Shown one piece after another: positions 28,294 to 37,160 of a DNA stretch of 64,000 nt (its first letter is position 1; every line of letters begins with the position of its first letter). The notes beneath the pieces were generated by a model. It searched no databases, was not told where the DNA came from, and saw only the letters and a program-made list of their open reading frames with translations. The translations under genes were made by a program, and so were the position numbers. The DNA is from Pseudomonas capeferrum (GTDB lineage: Bacteria; Pseudomonadota; Gammaproteobacteria; Pseudomonadales; Pseudomonadaceae), in NCBI RefSeq assembly GCF_013523055.1, contig NZ_JAAMQM010000023.1:1-64000 (forward strand). Direction: 5' to 3'.

Positions 28294-30225
28294 TTAGCAT
28301 TTATCGCCAGTCGCAGCAGTTCGGCCCGATACCCAACGCTGCAGGATCCGTTGCAGTTCGGCGCGTTTGAAGGGTTTGCTCAGGTAGTCATCCATGCCGG
28401 CGAGCAGGCAGCGCTCTCGGTCGCCCTGCAAGGCATTGGCGGTCAGGGCGATGATCGGTAACTGCGCGCCTTCGGGCAGCAGGCGAATACGGCGCGTAGC
28501 CTCGTAGCCATCGACATGCGGCAGGCGGCAATCCATCAACACGGCTGCGAAGGACTGTCCGGCCACGTGCTCCACGGCCTGGGCACCATCGACGGCAACA
28601 CTGACGTCGAAGCCCAGGCTGCGTAGCATCGCTTCGATCACAGTCTGGTTTACTGGGTTGTCCTCCACGAGCAGCACGTGTCGACCGTCGCCTCCCACGG
28701 TGCCCGACGATGGGTCGTGCGTAAGCAGCGTAGCGGGAGCACTGGCCAGTGTCAGCGGGATTTCCAAGGTAAAGGTCGAGCCCATCCCCTCGCGGCTTTC
28801 CCCGCGCAACTGACCGCCCATACGCTCGGCCAGCGTTCGCGCGATCGACAACCCCAGGCCTGTTCCGCCGTACCGTCGCGAAATCGAGCTATCGGCCTGC
28901 TGGAACGCCAGGAACATGGTCTCCAGCCGATTGCTGTCGATACCGATACCGGTGTCGCGGACCGCGCAGGTGAACCAGATCGGTTGCTGGTCGAGCACTT
29001 GCCACCGTGCCTGGACTTCCACTTCGCCGCGTTCGGTGAATTTCAGCGCATTGCCGATCAGGTTCAGCAGGATCTGGCGGATCCGTGTCGGATCACCCGT
29101 TACCTGCAGTTGCTCGGCGGTGGCGGGCAACTGCAGGCGCAGTTCGAGTCGACGCTGCTGGGCGTTGTGCTGGAAGGATTGCACGCTGTTGGCGATCAGG
29201 GCGACCAGGTCGAAGTCGATGTGCTCCAGCTCCAGCGCGGTGCGCTCGATACGCGAGAAGTCGAGGATGTCGTTGATCACCTTGAGCAGATGGCTGGTGG
29301 ACTCGGTGGCCACTGCGGTGTATTCGGCCTGCTCGCCGCTCAGCGCTGTGGTTTCGAGCAGCTGCAGCATGCCCATCACACCGTTCATCGGTGTGCGCAG
29401 TTCGTGGCTCATCATTGCCAGGAATTCGGACTTGGCCCGGTTGGCCTGTTCGGCTTCCTCGCGGGCCTGGATCGACTCGGCCATGGCTTGTTGCTGTTCT
29501 CGGCTGGCTTGATCGAGAGCGCTGGCAAGGTTGTTGATGTGGTGCGCGAGGTTGCCCAGTTCGGTGTCGTCGAATACCGGCAGGGGTGCGTTGAACTCGC
29601 CTTGCTGGATGGCTTCGACCGCATGCCCCATCTCGCTGATCGGCTTGGCCAGACTCATGGCCAGGCGTCGCGCCAGGAGGAAAGTGAAGAGCAGGGCGAA
29701 CAGTGCGAGGATGCCAGCCTTGATGACGATCTCCTGCTGGCGTTCACTGAAGGCGTCATCGGACATGCCGACGACCACCCGTCCCAGGTAGTCGTCGCCT
29801 ACCCTGGGCAGCGGCGTCCTGCCCTGACCCAGGAAGTCACTGTCCAGACGAATCTGCTGGAGGCGGATCGGTGCTTGGAAGACCTCCACCCGCTGGGCTC
29901 GATTGGCGCTCTCGCCAGGCTGTTCGACATACACGAGGATGCGGTTGCGACTGTCCTGGACCTCGAGAAAGCGTACGTGAGGAATACTCAGGGTAGCGCG
30001 CATCAGGCTTTCGAGGACTTCATTGTTGCCGGAAATCACCCCGTATTCGGAGGCGGGCGCCAGCTGGCTCGCGATCAGTTGGCCGGTGTGGTTCAGTTCC
30101 TGGCGCAAGTCCTGGATTCGCACGAAGGTAAAGAAGCTGATCAGCAGCAATGTCAGCAGTAACGCAGGACCAAGGCTGATGATCTGGGTGCGGGTATGGA
30201 TGTCCCAGCTCAGGCGCTTGATCAT
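28294..30225 (-). CDS. Hybrid sensor histidine kinase (periplasmic sensor, HAMP, HisKA, HATPase, receiver)
   Basis: The 643-residue protein has TM1 (about 17-36), a periplasmic loop of about 130 residues of CHASE8-like type (37-166), TM2 (about 167-187), HAMP (about 188-240), a HisKA domain with His274 in MMSHELRTPMN, an HATPase domain (N box LIGNALKF, G boxes DTGIGID and GGTGLGLS) and a receiver with Asp565 in VLMDCRLPHVDGYE. There is no HPt domain, so the phosphoryl group would need an external HPt protein. It overlaps the upstream binding-protein gene by four bases, itself coupled to a TonB receptor gene; this suggests that the kinase responds to the ligand handled by those two. No response regulator with an output domain is adjacent. 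Confidence 0.93.
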   Translation of the reverse strand: MIKRLSWDIHTRTQIISLGPALLLTLLLISFFTFVRIQDLRQELNHTGQLIASQLAPASEYGVISGNNEVLESLMRATLSIPHVRFLEVQDSRNRILVYVEQPGESANRAQRVEVFQAPIRLQQIRLDSDFLGQGRTPLPRVGDDYLGRVVVGMSDDAFSERQQEIVIKAGILALFALLFTFLLARRLAMSLAKPISEMGHAVEAIQQGEFNAPLPVFDDTELGNLAHHINNLASALDQASREQQQAMAESIQAREEAEQANRAKSEFLAMMSHELRTPMNGVMGMLQLLETTALSGEQAEYTAVATESTSHLLKVINDILDFSRIERTALELEHIDFDLVALIANSVQSFQHNAQQRRLELRLQLPATAEQLQVTGDPTRIRQILLNLIGNALKFTERGEVEVQARWQVLDQQPIWFTCAVRDTGIGIDSNRLETMFLAFQQADSSISRRYGGTGLGLSIARTLAERMGGQLRGESREGMGSTFTLEIPLTLASAPATLLTHDPSSGTVGGDGRHVLLVEDNPVNQTVIEAMLRSLGFDVSVAVDGAQAVEHVAGQSFAAVLMDCRLPHVDGYEATRRIRLLPEGAQLPIIALTANALQGDRERCLLAGMDDYLSKPFKRAELQRILQRWVSGRTAATGDKC

Positions 30226-31115
30226 GGACGGCGTTCTCCTTTGGCCAGCACCAGGGCCGCGGCGGCCGGGTTGATCGGCTCTAGCCCCAGGGCGCGGGCT
30301 ACCTGCTGGTTGCCGCTGACACCGAAGTGCTCAGGATAAAGGCTCCGTGGCCATTGCCCGGGCGCTTGGTCGAGCAGATGGTCGAGCACCGCCAGCCAGT
30401 CCTCCTGGTCGCTGTAGGTGCTGGCGAGGGCCCCGGCGCGAACGAAGCCTGCATTGGGACCTATCAGCGCCATCTGTCGGGCGTAACTGCTGAGCAAGAC
30501 ATTCTTGGCGGTCTTGGAGTTGTAGAGCTGCGGGTCGTCCAGGCCCAGCAGCACGTCAGCGTTACCCAGCAGGCGTTGCAATGGACGACTGTCGCGAGGG
30601 TCGGGCCAATCATGGGCAACCAGCTCTAGATCCAGCGAGCGCGCCGCCTGGCGCAACTCATCGAGCAAGAAGCGACTCTGCTCGCCATACAGCACCCCGA
30701 CGCGACGTGCCTGGGGCAGCAGATAGCGAGTCAAGCGCAGCTGACGTATCAGGGGCGGATCGCTCCACAACAGGCTCAGATAGGCGGGGCGCGTTGCCCC
30801 TAGGCGCTGCTGGGCCTGAACACGGCTGACTCGCAAAGCGAGCGCCGCGGGCCCTGCGGCCTGGCTCAGGCGCCAGGAAAGCGCGTCATCGTCAAGCAGT
30901 ACCAGGCGGGTATCGGCCTGCACCTGCCCCGGGGGCGGCATCTGCGCCACTGTCCTGAACTGTATGTGATCGTGCGTGCGCCGCGTTTCCAGCGCAGTGA
31001 GAAAGCTGCGAATACCGGGTTCGTCCTTGCCAGCGACCAGCAGGACTTCATGAGCGGACAGCGTGCCTAGCGGCCATAGAAAGAATACGATCAGGCAATG
31101 CAGCACGCGCAGCAT
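30222..31115 (-). CDS. Periplasmic ABC-type substrate-binding-like protein, orphan
   Basis: A 297-residue exported protein (signal peptide about 1-21, ...WPLGTLSAHE) with the two-lobe layout of the uncharacterised COG2984-type binding proteins: ARRVGVLYGEQSRFLLDELR for the first lobe, NADVLLGLDDPQLYNSKTAK in the middle, and the final YPEHFGVSGNQQVARALGL segment typical of that group. No permease or ATPase lies nearby. It starts within one base of the TonB receptor stop and overlaps the kinase gene by four bases, so all three are one translational unit. A likely job is to carry the ligand signal from the receptor to the kinase; that is inference. Confidence 0.78.
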   Translation of the reverse strand: MLRVLHCLIVFFLWPLGTLSAHEVLLVAGKDEPGIRSFLTALETRRTHDHIQFRTVAQMPPPGQVQADTRLVLLDDDALSWRLSQAAGPAALALRVSRVQAQQRLGATRPAYLSLLWSDPPLIRQLRLTRYLLPQARRVGVLYGEQSRFLLDELRQAARSLDLELVAHDWPDPRDSRPLQRLLGNADVLLGLDDPQLYNSKTAKNVLLSSYARQMALIGPNAGFVRAGALASTYSDQEDWLAVLDHLLDQAPGQWPRSLYPEHFGVSGNQQVARALGLEPINPAAAALVLAKGERRP

Positions 31116-33262
31116 CAGAACTCCAGCTCCGCGCTGACGCTCAGGCGATGACGGCTGTCGTAGCGGTTCTGCTCGAGGGTGGTGGGCTCATCGTCCAGCC
31201 GCTGCTGCCACAAGGCCGACAGCCGGACATTGCTGCCTTGCCAGCGCAAGAGCTTGGCCAGGCGCATGTCCAGCCGCTCGTAGCGATACTGATTGAGCGC
31301 ATCGTCACCATAGTAGAACAGCGCACTGGACCAACCCTTGCCCCACTCGCGCATCCAGCCGACCGAGCCGCTGTTGCGCGCGCTCAGGCGACGGTCGTCG
31401 GGGTTGCTGGCCCAGGCGTCGACATAGGCGTAGGTCAGGCGCAAGCGGTCGTCGGCGGTGGGATGCCAGTCCACCTGCGCCTCGCTGCCGCTGAAGCGGG
31501 CCTTGTTGGCATTGCTGGCGATGTACTGATTGTTGCGCAACGGCTCGCTGATCATGCCGCTGATCTCATCATGAAACAGCTTGATGTCCAGGGTCAGGTC
31601 CAGAGCGCCGAAATAGCCGTTGTAACCCAGCTCGCGCGAGCGCATGCGCTCCTGGTCGAGATCGCCCGGGCCGCGGGTCTTGACGAAGTATTCGGCGTTC
31701 CGCTGGCCGAAGGCGCTCGGATCGAGGTTGTTGACCCGGTAGCTCCAGTTGACATTGTTCTCGAACATGTCCGGTGAGCGCACCGCTTCGGAATACACGG
31801 CGCGCAGCCCGTGTCGTGGGGTGATCAGGTAGTTGACCGCTAACCGCGGCGTCAGAGAGTTGCCGGCCAGGCGAGTGTTTTCGAACATCGCTCCGCCCTG
31901 CAGGATCCAGTGCTCGTTGGCGCGCCATTCCAGCTGGCCGAACAGGCGCCAGGTCTGATCGTCCAGGCTGCCGTTGAAATAGGTCTGCGAGTCGGCGCGG
32001 TCATAGCGGTAGTTCATACCGCTGAGCAGGCGCAGGCTGTCGCTCAGGCTGAGGGTGTCCTGGACCTCCAGGTCCAGGCGCGATTCGCGGGTGCTCTGGT
32101 CGACGTCACCGCACACCACCTGGTTGCCGCCCAGGTTGTCCCACTGGTTCTTGACCTGATCGCGCAAAGCCTGGTGCACAGGGTCGCTGCTGTTGGGTGG
32201 AGCGTTGATCCCCCGCGCCACCTGCTCGGCGAAGTCCGGTTTGAGCTGCCATAGTCGGGTCAATTCCGGGCTGAAGGACAGGGCCGCGTCGCAGGCCCGC
32301 CAGACCTGCTCGCGCTCGAAGTGCTGCGCCGAGGCCTGCACGTACAGGCTGTGCTCAGGGTTCAGGTCGATGTTCCAGCGCACCGAGCCCGCATAATCCT
32401 TGGCATTGACGTCTGCGTTGTTGCCCGCGGCGGTCACGAACGGGAATACCGGCTGATAGGTGTATGGGCGCTGATTGCTGCCTTCCTTGGCCGCCAGCTG
32501 CCACTCCAAGGTCTGGTCCGGCGCCAGGGTATGGCTGGCGCTGATGTTGAAGCGTGTCAGGCGGCGACTGTCCCGGTAGTCCTGTCCGTACTGGTCATGG
32601 TCGAAGCCGTCATCTCCCATGCCCGACATCGACAGGCGCAGGTCGCCTCCTTCCCAGCCCAGCCCCTGGCTGGCGTACCAGTCATTGATACCGTCCTCGC
32701 CACGAGTGACCTTCAGGCGTGTGCCGTGGCTATCGGCAGGGCTCCGGGTCAGGATGTTGACGACCGCCATCAGCGCATTGGCGCCATAGCTGACGGTATT
32801 GGGGCCGCGAAATACCTCGATGCGCTCGATGTCCTCCATGGCCACCGGGATATCGCTCCAGTCCACCGTGGCCAGGCCTGCCCGGTACACGGAGCGGCCA
32901 TCGATCAACACTTGCATGCGTCGAGCATCACTGACGTTGCTGCCGTGATAATTGGCCGTCGGCTGGTTGCCGGCGCCGTAGCCGATCATCATCCCCGGTA
33001 CCAGGCGCAGCAGCTCCGGAATATCGCGCGCGCCGCTGGCGCGAATCAACTGGCGATCGAGCACCGTCATGCTCCCTGGCACGGCGGCCGGGGACTGTTT
33101 CAGTCGCGTAGCGGTCAGAATCTGCGGCAGGGTCTGATCGTCGATGAACAGATCATCGGCCAGGGCCGGGCCGCCGATCAGGACGGTCAATAACAGCAAG
33201 CGCGGGACAGGTGGCGGACCAGAGAGCACGGCGCGGCCTTGTATCGGGGATGAATCAGGCAT
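31115..33262 (-). CDS. TonB-dependent outer-membrane receptor
   Basis: A 715-residue outer-membrane receptor. A signal peptide precedes residue about 37 (PRLLLLTVLIGGPALADD). The plug domain follows at once (about 45-170: LTATRLKQSPAAVPGSMTVL, RDIPELLRLVPGMMIGYGAG, VLIDGRSVYR, IERIEVFRGPNTVSYGANA), then a 22-strand barrel ending in Phe. There is no STN signalling extension before the plug, so it does not control a FecI/FecR pair directly. ATG 33262 is chosen because it leads directly into the signal peptide; an upstream start at 33322 would add 20 residues. The ligand is unknown. It is the first gene of the receptor, binding-protein, kinase operon and is divergent from gpsA. Confidence 0.88.
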   Translation of the reverse strand: MPDSSPIQGRAVLSGPPPVPRLLLLTVLIGGPALADDLFIDDQTLPQILTATRLKQSPAAVPGSMTVLDRQLIRASGARDIPELLRLVPGMMIGYGAGNQPTANYHGSNVSDARRMQVLIDGRSVYRAGLATVDWSDIPVAMEDIERIEVFRGPNTVSYGANALMAVVNILTRSPADSHGTRLKVTRGEDGINDWYASQGLGWEGGDLRLSMSGMGDDGFDHDQYGQDYRDSRRLTRFNISASHTLAPDQTLEWQLAAKEGSNQRPYTYQPVFPFVTAAGNNADVNAKDYAGSVRWNIDLNPEHSLYVQASAQHFEREQVWRACDAALSFSPELTRLWQLKPDFAEQVARGINAPPNSSDPVHQALRDQVKNQWDNLGGNQVVCGDVDQSTRESRLDLEVQDTLSLSDSLRLLSGMNYRYDRADSQTYFNGSLDDQTWRLFGQLEWRANEHWILQGGAMFENTRLAGNSLTPRLAVNYLITPRHGLRAVYSEAVRSPDMFENNVNWSYRVNNLDPSAFGQRNAEYFVKTRGPGDLDQERMRSRELGYNGYFGALDLTLDIKLFHDEISGMISEPLRNNQYIASNANKARFSGSEAQVDWHPTADDRLRLTYAYVDAWASNPDDRRLSARNSGSVGWMREWGKGWSSALFYYGDDALNQYRYERLDMRLAKLLRWQGSNVRLSALWQQRLDDEPTTLEQNRYDSRHRLSVSAELEF

Positions 33263-33344
33263 GTTAACCGACCACGTGGCTTTTGCCAGTGGACGACCGC
33301 CGATCAATACACGCTCTGGCACTGGTTCTGACGCATGTGCTCCG

Positions 33345-33350
33345 TATAAT
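33345..33350 (+). promoter_or_regulatory. Consensus -10 box upstream of gpsA
   Basis: A perfect TATAAT lies 40 bases before the gpsA ATG in the divergent gap. The -35 region at proper distance (CTGGTT) is weak, so this is only a partial promoter call. Confidence 0.45.
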
Positions 33351-33390
33351 GCCTTGGTTGCCTCTTATTAATGGTTTGAACGGATTGAAT

Positions 33391-34416
33391 ATGACTGGAC
33401 AGCAACCTGTTGCGGTTCTGGGTGGCGGGAGCTTCGGGACCGCCGTGGCGAATCTGCTGGCGGAAAACGGCGTGCCGGTCCGGCAATGGATGCGCGATGC
33501 GGCGCAGGCCGAATCCATGCGCGTCCATCGCGAAAACCCGCGTTACCTCAAGGGCATCAAACTGCAGCCAGGCATCGAGCCGGTCACCGACCTCCTGGCC
33601 ACCCTGCAGGCGTGCGATCTGGTATTCGTCGCCTTGCCATCAAGTGCCTTGCGCAGCGTGCTGGCGCCCCATGCCGAGCTGCTGCGCGGCAAGTGCCTGG
33701 TCAGCCTGACCAAGGGGATCGAGGCACAGAGCTTCAAGCTGATGAGCCAGATTATCGAGGAAATCGCGCCCGAGGCCCGTATCGGTGTGTTGTCCGGGCC
33801 GAACCTGGCTCGCGAGATCGCCGAGCATGCGCTGACCGCCACCGTGGTAGCCAGCGAAGACGAGGAACTGTGCCAGCGCGTGCAGGCGGTATTGCACGGT
33901 CGTACTTTCCGCGTCTATGCCAGTAACGACCGCTTCGGCGTGGAGCTCGGCGGCGCGCTGAAGAACGTCTACGCCATCATCGCGGGCCTGGCGGCGGCCT
34001 TGGGCATGGGCGAGAACACCAAAAGCATGCTGATCACTCGCGCCCTGGCCGAGATGACCCGCTTCGCCGTGAGCCAGGGGGCCAACCCCATGACCTTCCT
34101 GGGCCTTGCCGGTGTTGGCGACCTGATCGTCACCTGCTCTTCGCCCAAGAGTCGAAATTATCAGGTCGGTCACGCCCTGGGCGAGGGGCTGAGTCTCGAC
34201 GAAGCGGTCAATCGCCTGGGCGAGGTGGCCGAAGGGGTCAATACCATCAAGGTGCTCAAGGCCAAGGCTCAGGAGGTACAGGTCTACATGCCGTTGGTCG
34301 CGGGTCTGCATGCCATCCTCTTCGAGGGGCGCACCCTGGACCAGGTCATCGAGTTGCTGATGCGCGCCGAACCCAAGACCGATGTCGATTTCATCTCCAC
34401 CAGTGGTTTCAACTGA
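33391..34416 (+). CDS. gpsA: NAD(P)-dependent glycerol-3-phosphate dehydrogenase
   Basis: The 341-residue enzyme makes sn-glycerol-3-phosphate from dihydroxyacetone phosphate for phospholipid synthesis. The nucleotide-binding VLGGGSFGTAVANLLAENG is at residues 7-25; SGPNLAREIAE and the catalytic Lys in ELGGALKNVYAIIAG are present, as is the late GLAGVGDLIVTCSSPKSRN. ATG 33391 gives the usual N-terminus; in-frame sequence upstream is not conserved in character. Fifteen bases separate it from the DUF4389 gene, so they are probably co-transcribed with sixA. Confidence 0.97.
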   Translation: MTGQQPVAVLGGGSFGTAVANLLAENGVPVRQWMRDAAQAESMRVHRENPRYLKGIKLQPGIEPVTDLLATLQACDLVFVALPSSALRSVLAPHAELLRGKCLVSLTKGIEAQSFKLMSQIIEEIAPEARIGVLSGPNLAREIAEHALTATVVASEDEELCQRVQAVLHGRTFRVYASNDRFGVELGGALKNVYAIIAGLAAALGMGENTKSMLITRALAEMTRFAVSQGANPMTFLGLAGVGDLIVTCSSPKSRNYQVGHALGEGLSLDEAVNRLGEVAEGVNTIKVLKAKAQEVQVYMPLVAGLHAILFEGRTLDQVIELLMRAEPKTDVDFISTSGFN

Positions 34417-34430
34417 TACAGGAGCACTAC

Positions 34431-34778
34431 ATGAACGAGTCCCCCGAAAGCGCCCGGCGCGAATCCCTCATCCTGCGGGCACTGTGGATGCTGGTCTTCC
34501 TGGTGGTGTGGCAATTGGCCGAGCTGCTCCTGGCGGGCCTGGTACTGGTGCAACTGGTCTATCGACTGGTCTATGGCGCGCCGAGCGCCAGCCTTATGAA
34601 CTTAGGTGACAGCCTTAGCCAGTTTCTTGCCCAGATCGGCCGTTTCGGCACCTTTCACAGCGACCAGAAACCCTGGCCGTTCGCTGACTGGCCGGCACCG
34701 CGAGCCCCGGAAGGCGAGACGCCGCACTCGGTCGCTCCGGCACCGCACCCGGTGCGCGACGAGGCGCCAAAACCATGA
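34431..34778 (+). CDS. DUF4389 domain membrane protein
   Basis: A 115-residue protein with two hydrophobic segments (about 18-45 merging into an amphipathic part) and the FGTFHSDQKPWPFADWP motif that marks DUF4389. The last 25 residues are Pro/Ala-rich and charged. AGGAG precedes the ATG. It sits between gpsA and sixA, with its stop overlapping the sixA start by four bases, an arrangement common in Pseudomonas. Function unknown. Confidence 0.85.
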   Translation: MNESPESARRESLILRALWMLVFLVVWQLAELLLAGLVLVQLVYRLVYGAPSASLMNLGDSLSQFLAQIGRFGTFHSDQKPWPFADWPAPRAPEGETPHSVAPAPHPVRDEAPKP

Positions 34779-35233
34779 AGCTGTGGATCCTGCGCCATGG
34801 CGAGGCCGAGTCGCGAGCCAACAGCGACGCTGAGCGACGTCTGACCGGCCACGGGCGAGAGCAGGTACTGCGCAGCGCCGCTCGCCTGCTCGCGCAGCCC
34901 TTGCAGGCAATCATCGCCAGTCCCTACGTGCGTGCCCAGCAGACCGCGACCTTGGTGCGCGAGGCCCTGGGCTTCGGCGAGACGGTACGCACCGTGCCTT
35001 GGCTGACGCCGGAAAGCGACGTACAGAAGGTGATCAGCGAGCTGGACCGGCTTGGCCTGGAGCATGTGCTGTTGGTCAGTCACCAGCCTCTGGTAGGGGC
35101 GCTGGTAGGAATGCTCGAACATGGCCATGGCCAGCAACCGGCGGCCATGCACACGGCGAGCCTCGCGGAACTGGAAGGCGAGTGGCCCTTGGCGGGGCTC
35201 ATGACCTTGTGCGGGCTCCATCACCCTGGCTGA
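34775..35233 (+). CDS. sixA: Phosphohistidine phosphatase SixA
   Basis: The 152-residue protein belongs to the histidine phosphatase superfamily. The catalytic RHG (residues 7-9, nucleophile His8) opens the protein in MKLWILRHGEAESRA; a second Arg is in ASPYVRAQQTA and the second His in LLVSHQPLVG. SixA removes phosphate from HPt His residues of phosphorelays and, in E. coli, from NPr of the nitrogen phosphotransferase system. Coupling to the DUF4389 gene by a 4-base overlap is seen. The nearby hybrid kinase could in principle be in the same relay, but there is no direct evidence. Confidence 0.9.
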   Translation: MKLWILRHGEAESRANSDAERRLTGHGREQVLRSAARLLAQPLQAIIASPYVRAQQTATLVREALGFGETVRTVPWLTPESDVQKVISELDRLGLEHVLLVSHQPLVGALVGMLEHGHGQQPAAMHTASLAELEGEWPLAGLMTLCGLHHPG

Positions 35234-35381
35234 GCATCGTCGATACCCTTCGGCGAGATGAAGAAATCCTCACATTCCAGATCCACTTGAACGTTTCACC
35301 TCCCCGCGCCGTCGGTACTTGGAGGGCGACGACATCCCTTGGAGCGTCGCTCTCGAGTCTCAACGCATCAAGGAGGTTTCA

Positions 35382-36455
35382 ATGAAGTATCGTGCGCTCG
35401 GCAATACCGGTCTGCTCGTTTCCGAGCTGGTCGTGGGGTCCGTTCCGTTTGGCGGTCGTGGGTCATTCGAGAAGACAGGCAGCGTGGATGTCGCCCAGGC
35501 GACTCGGATGTTCGACCTGGCGTTCGACGTCGGGGTGAATCTGATCGATACCGCCGACCTGTACTCCCATGGCCTGGCCGAGGAGATCGTCGGCAAGGCG
35601 CTCGGCGAACGGCGCGACTCGATCATCCTGGCGTCGAAGGCGCGCAGCCCGATGAGCGAGAACCCCAATGACAGCGGTGCCTCGCGCTATCACCTGATCC
35701 GTGCCTGCGAGGCCAGCCTCAAGCGGCTCGGTACCGATCGCATCGACTTGTACCAGATCCACAACTGGGATGGCGTCACGCCCGTCGAAGAAACCCTCGC
35801 CGCGTTGGATCACCTGGTGCAGAGTGGCAAGATCCGTTATTTCGGGACGTCCAACTATACCGCCTGGCAGATGATGAAGACGCTCGGTAGCGCGCGCCTG
35901 AACGGTTGGCAGCAGCCGGTCTCCCAGCAGATCTACTACACGCCGGAATCCCGCGAGGCCGAGTACGAGCTGCTGCCGATGGCGCTGGACCAGGGCTTCG
36001 CGACGCTGGTCTGGGGGCCGTTGGGCGAGGGGTTGTTGACCGGCAAGGTACGCCGCGGCCACAAGGCGCCGCCCGGCACCCGCCAGGGCAATGACTGGCC
36101 GGAACCCTACGTGCATGATCGGGAACGCGCCTACGACATCATCGAAACCCTGATCCAGGTCGGTGAGCGACATGGCTGTTCTCCCTCCAGGGTTTGCCTG
36201 GCCTGGCTCAAGGATCGGCCAGGGATCACCAGCGTGATCACCGCCGGGCGCTCGGAAGAGCAGCTGCAGGACAATCTGAAGGCGGTGGAGCTGGTGCTCG
36301 GGCAGGAAGACCTGGATCAGATCGAGCGGGCAACCCGGATGGCGCCCCAGTACCCGTACTGGCATCGGATTGCGGCGGGCATGGACCGGATCGATCCTGC
36401 GGAGGCGCCGTTTATCGAGATGTATCGGAAGACAATGAGCGAGAGTCAGGAGTGA
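35382..36455 (+). CDS. Aldo/keto reductase
   Basis: The 357-residue NADPH-dependent TIM-barrel reductase has the tetrad Asp56, Tyr61, Lys86 and His127 (IDTADLYSHG, ILASKAR, YQIHNWDG). Late cofactor-binding motif VITAGRSEEQLQDNLKAVEL is intact. AGGAGG at 35371-35376 sets the start. The sequence resembles the YajO/YghZ-like branch, whose natural substrates are uncertain. It stands alone: 148 bases from sixA and 259 bases from the next gene, a gap in which I see no gene. Confidence 0.9.
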   Translation: MKYRALGNTGLLVSELVVGSVPFGGRGSFEKTGSVDVAQATRMFDLAFDVGVNLIDTADLYSHGLAEEIVGKALGERRDSIILASKARSPMSENPNDSGASRYHLIRACEASLKRLGTDRIDLYQIHNWDGVTPVEETLAALDHLVQSGKIRYFGTSNYTAWQMMKTLGSARLNGWQQPVSQQIYYTPESREAEYELLPMALDQGFATLVWGPLGEGLLTGKVRRGHKAPPGTRQGNDWPEPYVHDRERAYDIIETLIQVGERHGCSPSRVCLAWLKDRPGITSVITAGRSEEQLQDNLKAVELVLGQEDLDQIERATRMAPQYPYWHRIAAGMDRIDPAEAPFIEMYRKTMSESQE

Positions 36456-36714
36456 TTCGAGCGGGGGCAGGGGCGGTTTTTCCGGGCCATGCTCCCGCTC
36501 TGCTTGGCGGCACGGCCGCGAGTCAGCCATTGGATTTTCAGAAGCGTCGGGGAAATGACCTCCACCAATCCATCGGGCGTTCAACTCGTTGCGAGCTGCC
36601 ATGCGCTCTTCTGGCAGAGGATACCGGACCTGTTATTTTTGTCAGTTGTCGCCGTCTCTCGGTCCTTGGTAGCGTCCTGAGCCAATGCAGAGCAAAGCCC
36701 AAGGACAAGCGACG

Positions 36715-37062
36715 ATGAACATTCGACACCTGGAACTCTCCCGCTCCCTGGACTTACAACTCACCTTGCGCAAGCTGCACAACGACGAAGCCCTGGACTT
36801 CGCCGAATATCGAGTGCTTCAGGACTGCGCCGAAGCCAAGTTCGACCAGCTCGTGCGCAAGTTCGAAGGGCAATGCGACCTGGAGCAACTGCGCCTCGCG
36901 AACATTCGCATGTCGCATTTGCTGCAGAGCAGTTGCCTGGCACTGCGTCGATTGGCCCTGGACCGCAATGACCGGTCCCTGGCGCGCCAGGCCCTGGAAT
37001 ACCAGATCGCTTGCATGCAGGCTTCCCTGCGCCGTTCCCTGATCGACTTCGGCGACGTGTGA
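36715..37062 (+). CDS. Conserved-looking hypothetical protein, helical
   Basis: A 115-residue cytoplasmic protein with no signal peptide or membrane segment. It seems all-helical with heptad-like Leu spacing (LELSRSLDLQLTLRKLHNDE, then LLQSSCLALRRLALDRNDRS). AAGGA at 36701-36705 supports ATG 36715 over an ATG 30 bases upstream. GC-rich third positions and an intact frame suggest a real gene. I do not recognise the family. It lies 98 bases before an alpha/beta hydrolase gene on the same strand. Confidence 0.62.
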   Translation: MNIRHLELSRSLDLQLTLRKLHNDEALDFAEYRVLQDCAEAKFDQLVRKFEGQCDLEQLRLANIRMSHLLQSSCLALRRLALDRNDRSLARQALEYQIACMQASLRRSLIDFGDV

Positions 37063-37160
37063 ATGACCGGATCGCCCTTGGCCTTGACTCAACCGAAGGT
37101 TGCTGCCGCGCCAGACCTTGTCGACAATGGGGTCATCACTTCCCGAGCGGACCAGCGGCC

